Shown in pieces: positions 17,788 to 26,466 of a DNA stretch of 64,000 nt. The translations under genes and the position numbers were made by a program. Origin of the DNA: Clostridium sp. (GTDB lineage Bacteria; Bacillota; Clostridia; Lachnospirales; Lachnospiraceae); contig JAGZZT010000007.1 of assembly GCA_018377235.1 (NCBI GenBank), positions 44,445 to 108,444 of the forward strand, given 5' to 3'. Position 1 is the first letter of the stretch. Each line of letters opens with the position of its first letter. The notes under the pieces are model-generated. The model saw only the letters and a list, made by a program, of their open reading frames with translations, ran no database searches and was not told where the DNA came from.

Positions 17788-18729
17788 ATGAAGCTTGTAA
17801 TTATTGAACCCCTGGGCGTGGAGAAGGAAAAGCTCCTTGCCATGGCGGCAGAGCAGCTGCCGGAGTCTGTGGAGGTGGTTTATTATGACACCCGTGTCAC
17901 AGATACAGAAACATTGATTGAGCGGGGAAAGGACGCCGACATCATCGCAGTGTCCAATCTTCCATTAAATGCTGATGTCATTGACGGCTGTAAGAACCTG
18001 AAAATGCTGTCCGTGGCCTTTACCGGAGTGGATCACATTGCCCTGGAGGCCTGCAGAAGGAACGGGGTGCTGGTGAGCAACTGTGCCGGTTACTCCACCG
18101 CCGCTGTGGCAGATCTGGTATTCGGCCTTCTAATCTCTTTATATAGGAACATTCCCGCCTGCAATGATGCAGTAAGAAACGAGGGAACCAAAGAGGGACT
18201 GGTTGGATTTGAACTGGAAGGCAAGAAATTCGGCGTGGTGGGAACGGGAGCCATCGGCCTTCGGACAGCGGCTGTAGCTCAGGCTTTCGGATGCGAAGTT
18301 CTGGCATACAGCAGGACGAAAAAGGAGGTTCCCGGCATCACCTACACGGATCTTGACACGCTCCTCTCCCAGTGCGATATTATATCCCTCCACACGCCTT
18401 TAAATGAATCCACCAGAGGATTGATCGGAAAAGAGCAGCTGGCCCTGATGAAGAAGAACGCAGTTCTCATCAATACATCCCGCGGTCCGGTAGTGGACAG
18501 CCAGGCGCTGGCAGAGGCGTTAAATACGGAGCAGATCGCGGGAGCCTGCATCGACGTCTTCGAGACGGAACCTCCTATTAAAAAGGAGCATCCGCTGTTA
18601 AACGCCAAGCATGTCATCGCCACTCCCCACGCGGCCTTTGCTACTAAGGAAGCTCTGGTCAAACGAGCCGTCATTGTCTTTGACAATATCGCCGCATGGC
18701 TGAACAATGCTCCCCAGAATGTGATGTAA
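17788..18729 (+). CDS. D-isomer-specific 2-hydroxyacid dehydrogenase
   Basis: A 313-residue NAD-dependent oxidoreductase of the phosphoglycerate/hydroxyacid dehydrogenase family. The nucleotide-binding motif is GVVGTGAIGLRTAAVAQ (about 150-166). Catalytic residues are the Arg of NTSRGPVVD, the Glu of FETEPP and the His of ATPHAAF. The ribosome site AAGGAAGATAACATCC precedes the ATG. Substrate is not clear; hydroxypyruvate, glyoxylate or a branched 2-ketoacid are all possible. It is on the plus strand, divergent from the str operon and upstream of a BCCT transporter, from which a hairpin terminator separates it. Confidence 0.88.
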   Translation: MKLVIIEPLGVEKEKLLAMAAEQLPESVEVVYYDTRVTDTETLIERGKDADIIAVSNLPLNADVIDGCKNLKMLSVAFTGVDHIALEACRRNGVLVSNCAGYSTAAVADLVFGLLISLYRNIPACNDAVRNEGTKEGLVGFELEGKKFGVVGTGAIGLRTAAVAQAFGCEVLAYSRTKKEVPGITYTDLDTLLSQCDIISLHTPLNESTRGLIGKEQLALMKKNAVLINTSRGPVVDSQALAEALNTEQIAGACIDVFETEPPIKKEHPLLNAKHVIATPHAAFATKEALVKRAVIVFDNIAAWLNNAPQNVM

Positions 18730-18800
18730 GCCTGATATAAATCGTATAAAATTAATATGTAATTCCAAAAGCTTATACAGACTTTTCTTACATAGCTATC

Positions 18801-18857
18801 AAAAAGAATGTTTTACTGCTTTGCAATATGCGCGGCTGTTAAAAACATTCTTTTTTT
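18801..18857 (+). terminator. Terminator after the hydroxyacid dehydrogenase
   Basis: A stem of about 14 base pairs (AAAAAGAATGTTTT and its complement) with a 27-base loop, ending in a T7 run at 18851-18857. The inverted order of A and T runs makes it usable in both directions. Confidence 0.7.
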
Positions 18858-18978
18858 GTCCTGATGTCTTGCATTTCTTATGATTCCCTGTTATAATGTT
18901 CAATATCTTTTATTTTTAATCAAAAATGAACATTCAGCAGATATACACTGCTTAATAAAACCAAGGAGGTATCTTTCC

Positions 18979-20517
18979 ATGAACGAACCGCATTCAGATA
19001 ACAAAAAGCTGGCCGCCAAGCTGGATATTATGCCAATGGCAGTTTCCCTGGCCCTGATTCTGGCTCTGTGCCTTGCCTTTTTCCTGGCGCCGAATCAGTC
19101 TAAACACGTTCTGGACTCTGTCCGCTTCTTTATTGGGGAGGAATTCGGCGTCTACTATCTGGCCGTAGGCCTGGGCATTTTCCTGCTGTCTCTCTACCTG
19201 GCCTTCTCTCCATTTGGAACCATCCGGCTGGGGGCACCGGGAGAAAAGCCTCAGTATTCTGCCTTTTCCTGGGGCGCTATGATGTTCACCTCTGGTCTGG
19301 CGGCTGATATCCTTTTCTATTCTCTGTGCGAGTGGATTCTCTATGCCAACGATCCCCACATGGCAGAAATGGGATCCATCCAGGACTGGTCCAGCGTCTA
19401 TCCCCTGTTTCACTGGGGCCCCATTCCGTGGAGCTTCTATGTGGTGCTGGCCTGCGCCTTCGGCTTTATGCTCCATGTGAGAAAATGCAGAAAACAGAAA
19501 TATTCCGAGGCCTGCCGCCCGATTCTCGGCTCCCTGACAGACAAGGCTCCCGGACGTCTCATTGACCTTTTAGCTGTCTTCGCTCTGTTAGCCGGAACCG
19601 CCACCACCTTCAGTCTGGCCACCCCGCTGATGAGCCAGACAGCTGCCAGCCTGCTCCACGTGGAAAGCTCCAAATGGATTACCATTGGAATTTTGATCGT
19701 TACCTGTATTGTATACACGTTCTCTGTCGTCCGCGGCATGAAAGGCGTCATGAAGCTGGCCTCCTCCTGCGTGTATCTCTTTTTTGCTCTGCTGGCCTAT
19801 GTGTTCCTGGCCGGCGGCGAGACTCGATACATTGTGGAAACGGGTTTTTCGGCAGTCGGAACACTGATTCAGAATTTCTTTACCCTGGCTACCTTTACCG
19901 ATCCCCAGAGGACTACCTCCTTCCCTCAGACCTGGACCATGTTCTACTGGGCCTACTGGATGGTGTGGGCGGTGGCCGCTCCATTCTTTATTGGAAGTAT
20001 CTCTAAGGGACGCACCGTAAAACAGACGATTCTGGGCGGTTATGTGTTCGGTTTGGGCGGCACCTTCACCAGCTTCATTATTCTGGGCAATTACAGCCTG
20101 GGACTGCAGGTTTCCGGACGGCTGGACGTTATGGGAATCTACAATGCCGGTCAGGATCTCTATGCAACCATCATCGCCGTTATCAACACCCTGCCTATGG
20201 CGCAGATCGTGCTGGTTCTTCTGGCTCTGGCTATGGTCACCTTCTACGCCACCAGCTTTGATGCCATCGCCTTAGTTGCCTCCGCCTACTCCTACAAGGA
20301 GATTCCAGATGGGGAGGAGCCCCACATGGGAGTGAAGGTTTTCTGGTCCCTGATGCTGATTCTGCTGCCCATCGCCCTTGTCTTTTCAGACAGTTCCATG
20401 GCGAATCTGCAGACCGTGTCCATCATCGCGGCGTTTCCTCTGGCAGCTGTGATTCTTCTGATCGTGGCTAGCTTTTTAAAGGATGGGAAGAAGTATCTGG
20501 AGGAAAATCGGAAATAG
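18979..20517 (+). CDS. BCCT family transporter (betaine/carnitine/choline type)
   Basis: A 512-residue membrane protein with about 12 hydrophobic segments. The family signature is clear in WTMFYWAYWMVWAVAAPFFIG (about 343-363). The start is the ATG at 18979, directly behind AAGGAGGT; an upstream ATG in the same frame adds a non-conserved tail and lacks a ribosome site. BCCT carriers import trimethylammonium or related zwitterions with sodium or protons, or exchange them. No choline or carnitine enzymes lie nearby, so the substrate is open; the adjacent hydroxyacid dehydrogenase hints at a small organic acid or sulfonate, which is only a guess. Confidence 0.92.
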   Translation: MNEPHSDNKKLAAKLDIMPMAVSLALILALCLAFFLAPNQSKHVLDSVRFFIGEEFGVYYLAVGLGIFLLSLYLAFSPFGTIRLGAPGEKPQYSAFSWGAMMFTSGLAADILFYSLCEWILYANDPHMAEMGSIQDWSSVYPLFHWGPIPWSFYVVLACAFGFMLHVRKCRKQKYSEACRPILGSLTDKAPGRLIDLLAVFALLAGTATTFSLATPLMSQTAASLLHVESSKWITIGILIVTCIVYTFSVVRGMKGVMKLASSCVYLFFALLAYVFLAGGETRYIVETGFSAVGTLIQNFFTLATFTDPQRTTSFPQTWTMFYWAYWMVWAVAAPFFIGSISKGRTVKQTILGGYVFGLGGTFTSFIILGNYSLGLQVSGRLDVMGIYNAGQDLYATIIAVINTLPMAQIVLVLLALAMVTFYATSFDAIALVASAYSYKEIPDGEEPHMGVKVFWSLMLILLPIALVFSDSSMANLQTVSIIAAFPLAAVILLIVASFLKDGKKYLEENRK

Positions 20518-20528
20518 AATTTAAGATT

Positions 20529-20590
20529 AAGAAGAGGGAAAGTTTTCACGCTCCACTTAAAGTCGCTGAAAAACTTTCCCTCTTCTTTTT
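20529..20590 (+). terminator. BCCT gene terminator
   Basis: An 18-base-pair stem (20529-20546 and 20570-20587) followed by a T-run, 11 bases after the stop codon. Confidence 0.85.
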
Positions 20591-20607
20591 TCCTTGTGGT
20601 CTATATA

Positions 20608-20667
20608 AGAGAAAAGGACGTAATTTTTAGTGACTTTTGTGGAACAAAAAAATACGTCCTTTTCTCT
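20608..20667 (-). terminator. Probable tex terminator
   Basis: A 15-base-pair stem, AGAGAAAAGGACGTA at 20608-20622 paired with 20653-20667, lies 10 bases beyond the tex stop. Its loop carries GTGGAACAAAAAAA, which recurs at 26348-26361 near the secA end. Confidence 0.65.
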
Positions 20668-20676
20668 GATTTTACC

Positions 20677-22821
20677 TTATTTTATTTTCATGGTCAGCCC
20701 AATCCGCTTCTTCTCCTGGTCGACTTCCAGCACCTTAACCTCTACAATGTCGCCTACGCTGACTGCTTCCAGCGGGTGTTTAATATAACGCTCAGTCATC
20801 TGGGAGATGTGAACCAGACCATCCTGATGAACACCGATATCCACAAAAGCGCCGAAATCAATGACGTTTCGCACAGTTCCCTTTAAAATCATGCCCGGTT
20901 TTAAATCCTTTATATCCAGCACATCAGTTCTCAAAATCGGCTTCGGCATCTCATCTCTCGGATCTCTGCCTGGCTTTTCCAGCTCCTTTACAATATCTCT
21001 GAGAGTAATTTCGCCGATGGAAAGCTCAGACGACAGGCGGCTGTAATCGCCGATTTTCCGTCCGATTCCTGCAAATCCGTCCTTGGAAAGCTCCTTCACA
21101 TTGTAGCCCAGACGTGCAAGCAGCGTCTCGGCGGCCTGGTAGCTCTCAGGGTGCACGCTGGTGGCATCCAGAGGATTTTTCCCACCCTGGATACGCAGGA
21201 AGCCAGCGCACTGCTCGAATGCTTTCGGGCCCAGCTTAGGCACCTTTAAAAGCTCTCTTCTCGTCTTAAATACTCCATTTTCCTCCCGGTAAGCTACAAT
21301 ATTTTTGGCCACTGCCTTGCTGATTCCTGAAATATAGCCTAACAGAGAAGCTGAGGCTGTGTTTAAATCCACGCCCACGCTGTTGACGCAGTCCTCCACC
21401 ACCCCCTGCAGGGCTTCACTTAAATTTTTCTGATTCATATCGTGCTGATACTGGCCCACTCCAATGGATTTCGGATCAATTTTCACCAGCTCAGACAGGG
21501 GATCCTGAAGTCTTCTGGCAATGGACACTGCACTTCTCTGTCCCACATCGAACTCAGGAAACTCCTCTGTAGCCAGCTTGCTGGCAGAATACACAGAGGC
21601 GCCCGCTTCATTGACAATTACATACTGTACCTGCTCTGAAATCTCTTTTAAAAGCTCTACAATCACCTGCTCCGACTCCCTGGACGCGGTTCCGTTTCCC
21701 ACAGAGATCAGGGAAATGTGGTATTTCTTAATCAAATCCTTTAAAATTCGCTTGGACTCTTCCACCTTGTTCTGAGGAGCAGTAGGATAAATCACAACTG
21801 TGTGAAGCACCTTTCCTGTCTCATCTACCACCGCCAGCTTGCATCCGGTCCGGAACGCCGGATCCCAGCCCAGAACCACTCTGCCTGCCACTGGAGGCTG
21901 CATGAGAAGCTGCTTTAAATTTCTGCCGAAGACTTGAATAGCCCCTGCCTCTGCCTTCTCAGTCAGGCTTCCCCGGATTTCCCGTTCAATAGCAGGACCA
22001 ATCAGGCGGCTGAAACTGTCTGCTGCTGCCTCTCTGAGCACTGAGGCAGAATATTCATTATTTTTTGTAATAATCTGTTTTTCCAGATATCGGAGAATTT
22101 TCTCCTCAGGAACTGTGATTTTAACGGTGAGCAGTTTTTCCTTCTCCCCCCGGTTCAAAGCCAGAATTCTATGGCCCGCCGCCTTTTTCACTGGCTCCGA
22201 AAAGTGGTAATACATTTCATAAACGGACTTTTCCTTCTCATTCTTGGCAGAAGACTCGATCACTCCCTCCTGAAGAACTGCCTTTCTTATGTAAGTCCTA
22301 AACTCAGCCGTCTCGGCAATTCTCTCTGCCAGAATATCTCTGGCGCCGTCCAGTGCCGCCCTGGCGTCAGCCACTCCCTTTTCTTCGGAAATAAAACGCT
22401 CTGCTTCTGAAAGCGCCGGATGTTCTAAACTCTGATCCCAGATTTTATCTGCCAGAGGAAGGAGCCCTTTCTCTTTGGCCGCCCCGGCTCTCGTTTTTCT
22501 CTTAGGTCTGTATGGAAGGTAGAGATCCTCCACAGCCACCAGAGTTGCAGCGTTTAAAATCTGTTTTTCCAATTCCGGTGTCAGCTTTTCCTGATCCCGG
22601 ATGGAGGCAATGACCTGGTTTTTCCGATCCTCCAGATTTCTGAGATACTTTAATCTCTCGTCCAGATTTCTGAGAACCTCATCGTTTAATGAACCCGTCG
22701 CCTCTTTTCTATATCTGGCAATAAACGGAATCGTATTGCCCTCATCGATCAGCTTGACGGCAGCCTCTGCCTGATGTCTGCCAATCTGAAGCTCCGATGA
22801 AAGAACCTGTATAATGTCCAT
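20677..22821 (-). CDS. tex: Tex-family RNA-binding transcription accessory protein
   Basis: A 714-residue protein in the Tex/Spt6-like family. It has the helical N-terminal region (IPFIARYRKEATGSLNDEVLRNLDERL), a YqgF/RNase-H-like domain (VVLGWDPAFRTGCKLAVVDETG, about 320), helix-hairpin-helix motifs (LNTASASLLGYISGISKAVAKNIVAYR) and a C-terminal S1 RNA-binding domain (about 640-714). The frame is open to 22863, but GAGG eight bases before the ATG at 22821 and the family N-terminus (MDIIQVLSSELQIG) favour the shorter form. Cytoplasmic; thought to act on transcription elongation and nucleic acid binding. Confidence 0.93.
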   Translation of the reverse strand: MDIIQVLSSELQIGRHQAEAAVKLIDEGNTIPFIARYRKEATGSLNDEVLRNLDERLKYLRNLEDRKNQVIASIRDQEKLTPELEKQILNAATLVAVEDLYLPYRPKRKTRAGAAKEKGLLPLADKIWDQSLEHPALSEAERFISEEKGVADARAALDGARDILAERIAETAEFRTYIRKAVLQEGVIESSAKNEKEKSVYEMYYHFSEPVKKAAGHRILALNRGEKEKLLTVKITVPEEKILRYLEKQIITKNNEYSASVLREAAADSFSRLIGPAIEREIRGSLTEKAEAGAIQVFGRNLKQLLMQPPVAGRVVLGWDPAFRTGCKLAVVDETGKVLHTVVIYPTAPQNKVEESKRILKDLIKKYHISLISVGNGTASRESEQVIVELLKEISEQVQYVIVNEAGASVYSASKLATEEFPEFDVGQRSAVSIARRLQDPLSELVKIDPKSIGVGQYQHDMNQKNLSEALQGVVEDCVNSVGVDLNTASASLLGYISGISKAVAKNIVAYREENGVFKTRRELLKVPKLGPKAFEQCAGFLRIQGGKNPLDATSVHPESYQAAETLLARLGYNVKELSKDGFAGIGRKIGDYSRLSSELSIGEITLRDIVKELEKPGRDPRDEMPKPILRTDVLDIKDLKPGMILKGTVRNVIDFGAFVDIGVHQDGLVHISQMTERYIKHPLEAVSVGDIVEVKVLEVDQEKKRIGLTMKIK

Positions 22822-22932
22822 GAAATTTTCCTCATTTCCCAAAATATTCATTTCAGCAGACACAACTCTCTTCTTAAAATGCAGCCTCCATACACACTGA
22901 TATGAATGCTGGCCGCCGCGTCTGCACTGATT

Positions 22933-22961
22933 ATTATAATAGATTTTAAAAGGGGGCGCAA
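22933..22961 (-). promoter_or_regulatory. tex promoter
   Basis: Minus strand TTGCGC, 17 bases, TATAAT, about 105 bases upstream of the tex start. The rest of the 22822-23126 gap is AT-rich apart from the hairpin at 23053-23092. Confidence 0.65.
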
Positions 22962-23052
22962 CTGAAACCCCCTTCTCTCTTGATTTCCATAATCATATTT
23001 TTATTAAAATTCTTTCTTTGTCCAATCCATTATCTTTTCTGTACAGGAAGCA

Positions 23053-23092
23053 GGAGCCGCTCAATCATACAATTAAATGATTGAGCGGCTCC
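23053..23092 (-). terminator. Perfect hairpin after hom
   Basis: A perfect 16-base-pair stem (GGAGCCGCTCAATCAT and its complement) with an eight-base loop, 34 bases after the hom stop. No T-run follows on the minus strand; it may stabilise the 3-prime end or act as a factor-assisted terminator. Confidence 0.6.
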
Positions 23093-23126
23093 CACGTTTT
23101 CAAACTCTTTATCTGTTTTTTTCAGG

Positions 23127-24341
23127 CTAAATCTGTGCCCGGATCATCTGCCTTATATCGCTGAATGCCGCAGATACTTTTCTATAATACTCTTCTGTCA
23201 TTTTGCCAGTAAGAACAGCGAATTCATCCATGCCAGGAAGCTCTACAAACTGAACCGGACCAAAGACCGCCTCAATCTCCCCTTTCTTCTCCTGAACACT
23301 TCCCCCAAATCGCAGGAAATAGGAAAACTCTGTTTTTTCTACTGGAATCAGAGTCTGGCGTTTTGATCCCCACCCAAACGGAAGGTTCCGCTCCATATTC
23401 ATGGATATTTCCATAATATCTGCCACTACTGCACTGGCCGTAGGTCTTTTTCCGGCGCCGCTTCCGTAGAACATCAGCGTTCCTGCCATATTTCCCTTCA
23501 CCATCACAGCATTGAACACATCGCTGACGCTGGAAAGAGGATTATCCTGAGGAATCATCATGGGACACACAAAGACAGATACCCTGCCATCCTCCATCCG
23601 GCTGCTGCCGAACAGCTTTACAGAGGTTCCAAGGGCAGCCGCATACTTAAAGTCCGTATCTGTAACAGCCGTAATACCCTCTGTATACACATCCTCATAA
23701 TTGACTTCTTTTCCTGTGGCAAGGGCTGTCAGAATCGAAATTTTACGGCAGGTATCATACCCCTCCACATCCGACTCCGGATTGCGCTCTGCATAACCCA
23801 GCTCCTGAGCCTTTCTCAGCGCTTCCTCAAATGTCTGCCCTTCTTTTGCCATTTTAGTGAGAATGTAATTCGTAGTTCCGTTTAAAATACCGCTGATTTC
23901 CACAATCTTCTCTCCTGCCAGAGCCCCTGTCAGCGGTCGGATCAGCGGAATTCCCCCGCCTACGCTGGCCTCGAAAAAGAAATTTAATCCCTTATCCCTG
24001 GCAATCTGAAGAAGCTCTGTTCCGCAGGCAGCTACCAGAGCCTTGTTTGACGTTACCACATGCTTTCCTGCCAGCAGGCTGGCCTTTACAAAATCATAGG
24101 CCGGGCGGACGCCTCCCATAGTCTCCACCACAATTTTGACATCCTCATCCTGCTCAATCACAGAAAAATCGTGAATTACTTTATTTTCATTGGGGTCTCC
24201 CGGAAATTCACGGAGATCTAAAATATATTTTACCTGTATCTCTTCTCCTGTTCTGGCTGTAATAACATCTTGATTTTTTTCCAGAACCTCTGCTACTCCT
24301 GAACCGATTGTTCCATACCCCATGACTGCTGCATAAATCAT
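23127..24341 (-). CDS. hom: Homoserine dehydrogenase
   Basis: A 404-residue enzyme reducing aspartate semialdehyde to homoserine for threonine and methionine. The N-terminal Rossmann motif is GYGTIGSGVAE. The catalytic core follows: TSNKALVAACG, GGGIPLIRPLTGALAG and the signature GILNGTTNYILTKM, then SDVEGYDTCRKISILTALA with the conserved lysine. A short C-terminal segment (about 330-404) resembles a reduced ACT domain, so feedback control by threonine is possible. It follows the ACT protein gene by six bases; both belong to one operon with a leader that may be attenuated. Confidence 0.96.
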   Translation of the reverse strand: MIYAAVMGYGTIGSGVAEVLEKNQDVITARTGEEIQVKYILDLREFPGDPNENKVIHDFSVIEQDEDVKIVVETMGGVRPAYDFVKASLLAGKHVVTSNKALVAACGTELLQIARDKGLNFFFEASVGGGIPLIRPLTGALAGEKIVEISGILNGTTNYILTKMAKEGQTFEEALRKAQELGYAERNPESDVEGYDTCRKISILTALATGKEVNYEDVYTEGITAVTDTDFKYAAALGTSVKLFGSSRMEDGRVSVFVCPMMIPQDNPLSSVSDVFNAVMVKGNMAGTLMFYGSGAGKRPTASAVVADIMEISMNMERNLPFGWGSKRQTLIPVEKTEFSYFLRFGGSVQEKKGEIEAVFGPVQFVELPGMDEFAVLTGKMTEEYYRKVSAAFSDIRQMIRAQI

Positions 24342-24347
24342 AATCTA

Positions 24348-24791
24348 TCACTCCCTGGCAATAATTTTCACATAGTGAATTCCCTTCTGCGCTTCCATCT
24401 CCTCCACCATTCTGGAAATGTCCCCTGTATCTGGTCTTACCTCCACACTCAGCGTCAGAGACGCCAGATTTCCCACAGGGATACTCTGGTGAATTGTCAA
24501 AATATTAGCCTTATAGACCGCTACAATGTGGAGGATGTCAGAAAGCAGTCCTCTTTCATCGTCCATCTGAAGAACCAGAGTGATCGTCCTCCCCTTTGCA
24601 TTATCATGAAAAGGGAAAATATCATCCTTATACTTATAAAAGGAGCTTCTGCTGATTCCGACTCTGTCTGAAGCCTCCTGAACTGTCATAGCCTTCTCTG
24701 ATTCAAGCAGACGTTTTGCCTCCACCACCTTTAAAAGTACCTCTGGCACCGCCTTTTGCTTCAAAACGAAATATTTTGTCCGCTCTTCCAT
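24348..24791 (-). CDS. pheB: ACT-domain regulator of PheB type
   Basis: A 147-residue protein, the length of B. subtilis PheB. An N-terminal helix-turn-helix-like region (TVQEASDRVGISRSSFYKYKDDIFPF) precedes a C-terminal ACT domain (about 70-145) with TLVLQMDDERGLLSDILHIVA. ACT domains bind amino acids. Two upstream in-frame ATGs are rejected, since AGAGGA is well placed only for the ATG at 24791. It sits directly before hom, which suggests that it tunes that step, but its mechanism is not known from the sequence. Cytoplasmic. Confidence 0.85.
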   Translation of the reverse strand: MEERTKYFVLKQKAVPEVLLKVVEAKRLLESEKAMTVQEASDRVGISRSSFYKYKDDIFPFHDNAKGRTITLVLQMDDERGLLSDILHIVAVYKANILTIHQSIPVGNLASLTLSVEVRPDTGDISRMVEEMEAQKGIHYVKIIARE

Positions 24792-24871
24792 TCCCATTCC
24801 TCTTTCGCTCAGCTGCATGCAGTCTTTCTGAAGCAGCTTATTTTACCTTGCTCTATGATTCGGATCAAAAA

Positions 24872-24942
24872 CGGCCAAAGGCTCCGCTTGGAATCCGCCG
24901 GCCTTCCAGCTGAACGGATCCCCTGCTTTCTGCCTTTGGCCG
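24872..24942 (-). promoter_or_regulatory. Terminator-like hairpin in the pheB-hom leader
   Basis: CGGCCAAAGGC at 24872-24882 pairs with GCCTTTGGCCG at 24932-24942, and a T5 run follows on the minus strand. It lies between the predicted promoter at 25020-25048 and pheB. The CAGCTGGAA motif occurs twice in the leader, one copy in the hairpin loop, so an alternative fold is possible. It could be an attenuator or just the prfB terminator. No T-box sequence was seen. Confidence 0.6.
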
Positions 24943-25019
24943 CCATTTTTCCAGCTGCCATCTAAAGACTGCCGGCTTAAAATGTATGCGTGTGAAAAAC
25001 ACTTGTACTCACAGGAAAG

Positions 25020-25048
25020 ATATTATCACATTTATCCAGTATATTCAA
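25020..25048 (-). promoter_or_regulatory. Candidate pheB-hom promoter
   Basis: Minus strand TTGAAT, 17 bases, TAATAT (overlapping an extended TGTGATAAT). It begins immediately after the prfB stop codon and would give a leader of about 220 bases. Confidence 0.6.
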
Positions 25049-26165
25049 TCACTTTTTGCTGTCCAGGTTAATCCATTTTAAATATGCGCTGATGAAGGAG
25101 TCAATATCTCCATCCAGAACCGCATTCACGTTTCCGCTCTCCTCCCCTGTACGATGATCCTTTACCATCGTGTAAGGCTGCATTACGTAAGAACGAATCT
25201 GATTTCCGAAGTTAATATCCTTGACATCTCCGCGGATATCAGAAAGCTTTTCTGCATTTTCCTCCTGCTTCATCAGGTAGAGCTTAGCCTTCAGCATCTG
25301 CATCGCCACTTCCTTATTCTGGAACTGAGATCTCTCATTCTGACACTGTACCACGATTCCCGTAGGAATGTGGGTAATTCGGATGGCGGAGGATGTCTTA
25401 TTGATGTGCTGTCCTCCCGCGCCGCTGGAGCGGTAAGTGTCAATTCTTAAATCATCCTGATTAATCTCCACATCCAGATCCTCCTTGATATCCGGCATCA
25501 CATCGCAGGATACGAAGGAAGTCTGCCTCTTTCCGGCAGAGTTGAAGGGGGAAATTCTGACAAGGCGATGGACGCCTCTCTCTGATTTCAGGAAACCGTA
25601 GGCATTTTCTCCGTTAATCTGAAGGGTAATCGACTTAATACCAGCCTCCTCGCCGTCCAGATAGTCGATGACAGAGGTGGTAAATCCCTTTCTGTCTGCC
25701 CATCTCTGGTACATCCTGTACAGCATGCTGCACCAGTCGCAGGCCTCTGTGCCTCCCGCTCCTGCGTTCAGCTTTACAATCGCATCGTTGTTGTCGTATT
25801 CGCCGGACAGAAGCGTCTGGATTCGGATAGTCTCCAGCTTCTCTACAAAATCATCCATCATATCCCGAATTTCAGGAACTAAGGCTGGATCATTCTCCTC
25901 GTAGCCCATCTCAATCATTACCTGAATATCCTCGTACTCCTGCTCCAGCTTATTATAGCTTTCCACGGTGTCTTTCAGGTTCTTAGACTCCCGCATCAGT
26001 CTCGTCGACGTCTCCGGATCATCCCAGAATCCTGGTTCCTCCATAGATTTATCTAATTCGTCAATTCGTTTCACCTTGCCATCCAGGTCAAAGTGAATCC
26101 CTCACTTCCACCAGGGTATCCTCATACGTTGACAGTGTGTACTTAAACTGATCAAGTTCAACCAT
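25049..26165 (-). CDS. prfB: Peptide chain release factor 2, with programmed +1 frameshift
   Basis: RF2 ends translation at UGA and UAA. The gene starts with ATG at 26165 and reads 25 codons (MVELDQFKYTL...) to an in-frame TGA at 26090-26088. A +1 shift on CTT-TGA-C joins this to the long frame that begins with Asp, giving a 371-residue product. The class-I release factor motif GGQHINKTSSAIRITHIPTG is present, with the SPF-type recognition motif visible as SPFNSAGKRQTSF. Downstream of secA by about 300 bases; SD-like AAGTGGGTGAAG before the start. Confidence 0.96.
26086..26102 (-). other. prfB programmed +1 frameshift site
   Basis: Minus strand reads AGGGATTCACTTTGAC: an internal Shine-Dalgarno-like AGGGA four bases before the slippery CTT, then TGA followed by C. 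This is the standard autoregulatory RF2 arrangement, in which scarce RF2 favours frameshifting. Confidence 0.92.
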
Positions 26166-26310
26166 AGCTTCACCCACTTTCTTATTTTATAGTTCTCCCT
26201 ATTCTAACATGAGCAGAGGAGATTGCGCAAGGGCGTGAAAGAGAAAGACACGGCAAACGCATCAATGATTCAGCGGTAAACAGGACTGGCACTGCAGCAT
26301 TATTGGCACA

Positions 26311-26421
26311 AAAAAGGGAAGCAGAGCAATGTTCCGGTAGATTTAAGTGGAACAAAAAAACAGTTTCTCTTTCTCTGCTGCATTTTCTGCACTTAAAAAG
26401 GGAAGCAGAACAATGTTCCGG
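26311..26421. repeat. 27-base direct repeat downstream of secA
   Basis: Two copies of a 27-base block (26311-26337 and 26395-26421, one mismatch) lie 84 bases apart in the secA-prfB gap. A third, inverted partial copy is at 26441-26461. The second and third copies form the secA terminator; the first looks like a duplicated terminator arm with a decayed partner. Confidence 0.8.
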
Positions 26422-26461
26422 TGACTTCCAATTGGAACAAGGAACATTGCTCTGCTTTCCC
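26395..26461 (-). terminator. secA terminator
   Basis: GGGAAAGCAGAGCAATGTTCC (minus strand from 26461) pairs with the copy at 26400-26419, and a T5 run follows. It begins six bases after the secA stop. The remaining part of the 26166-26466 gap upstream of prfB is AT-rich with no clear promoter. Confidence 0.85.
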
Positions 26462-26466
26462 ATATC

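Noticed and set aside
24810..24965. Short leader ORF (about 50 codons from an ATG near 24964) across the pheB leader hairpin
   Set aside because: No ribosome site and no run of regulatory codons; it is probably a chance frame through the hairpin.
24791..25048. T-box riboswitch before pheB
   Set aside because: No T-box consensus (AGGGTGGNACCGCG-like) is found in the leader.
26182..26463. 93-residue minus-strand frame in the secA-prfB gap
   Set aside because: It is made of the terminator repeats and has no ribosome site or conserved features.
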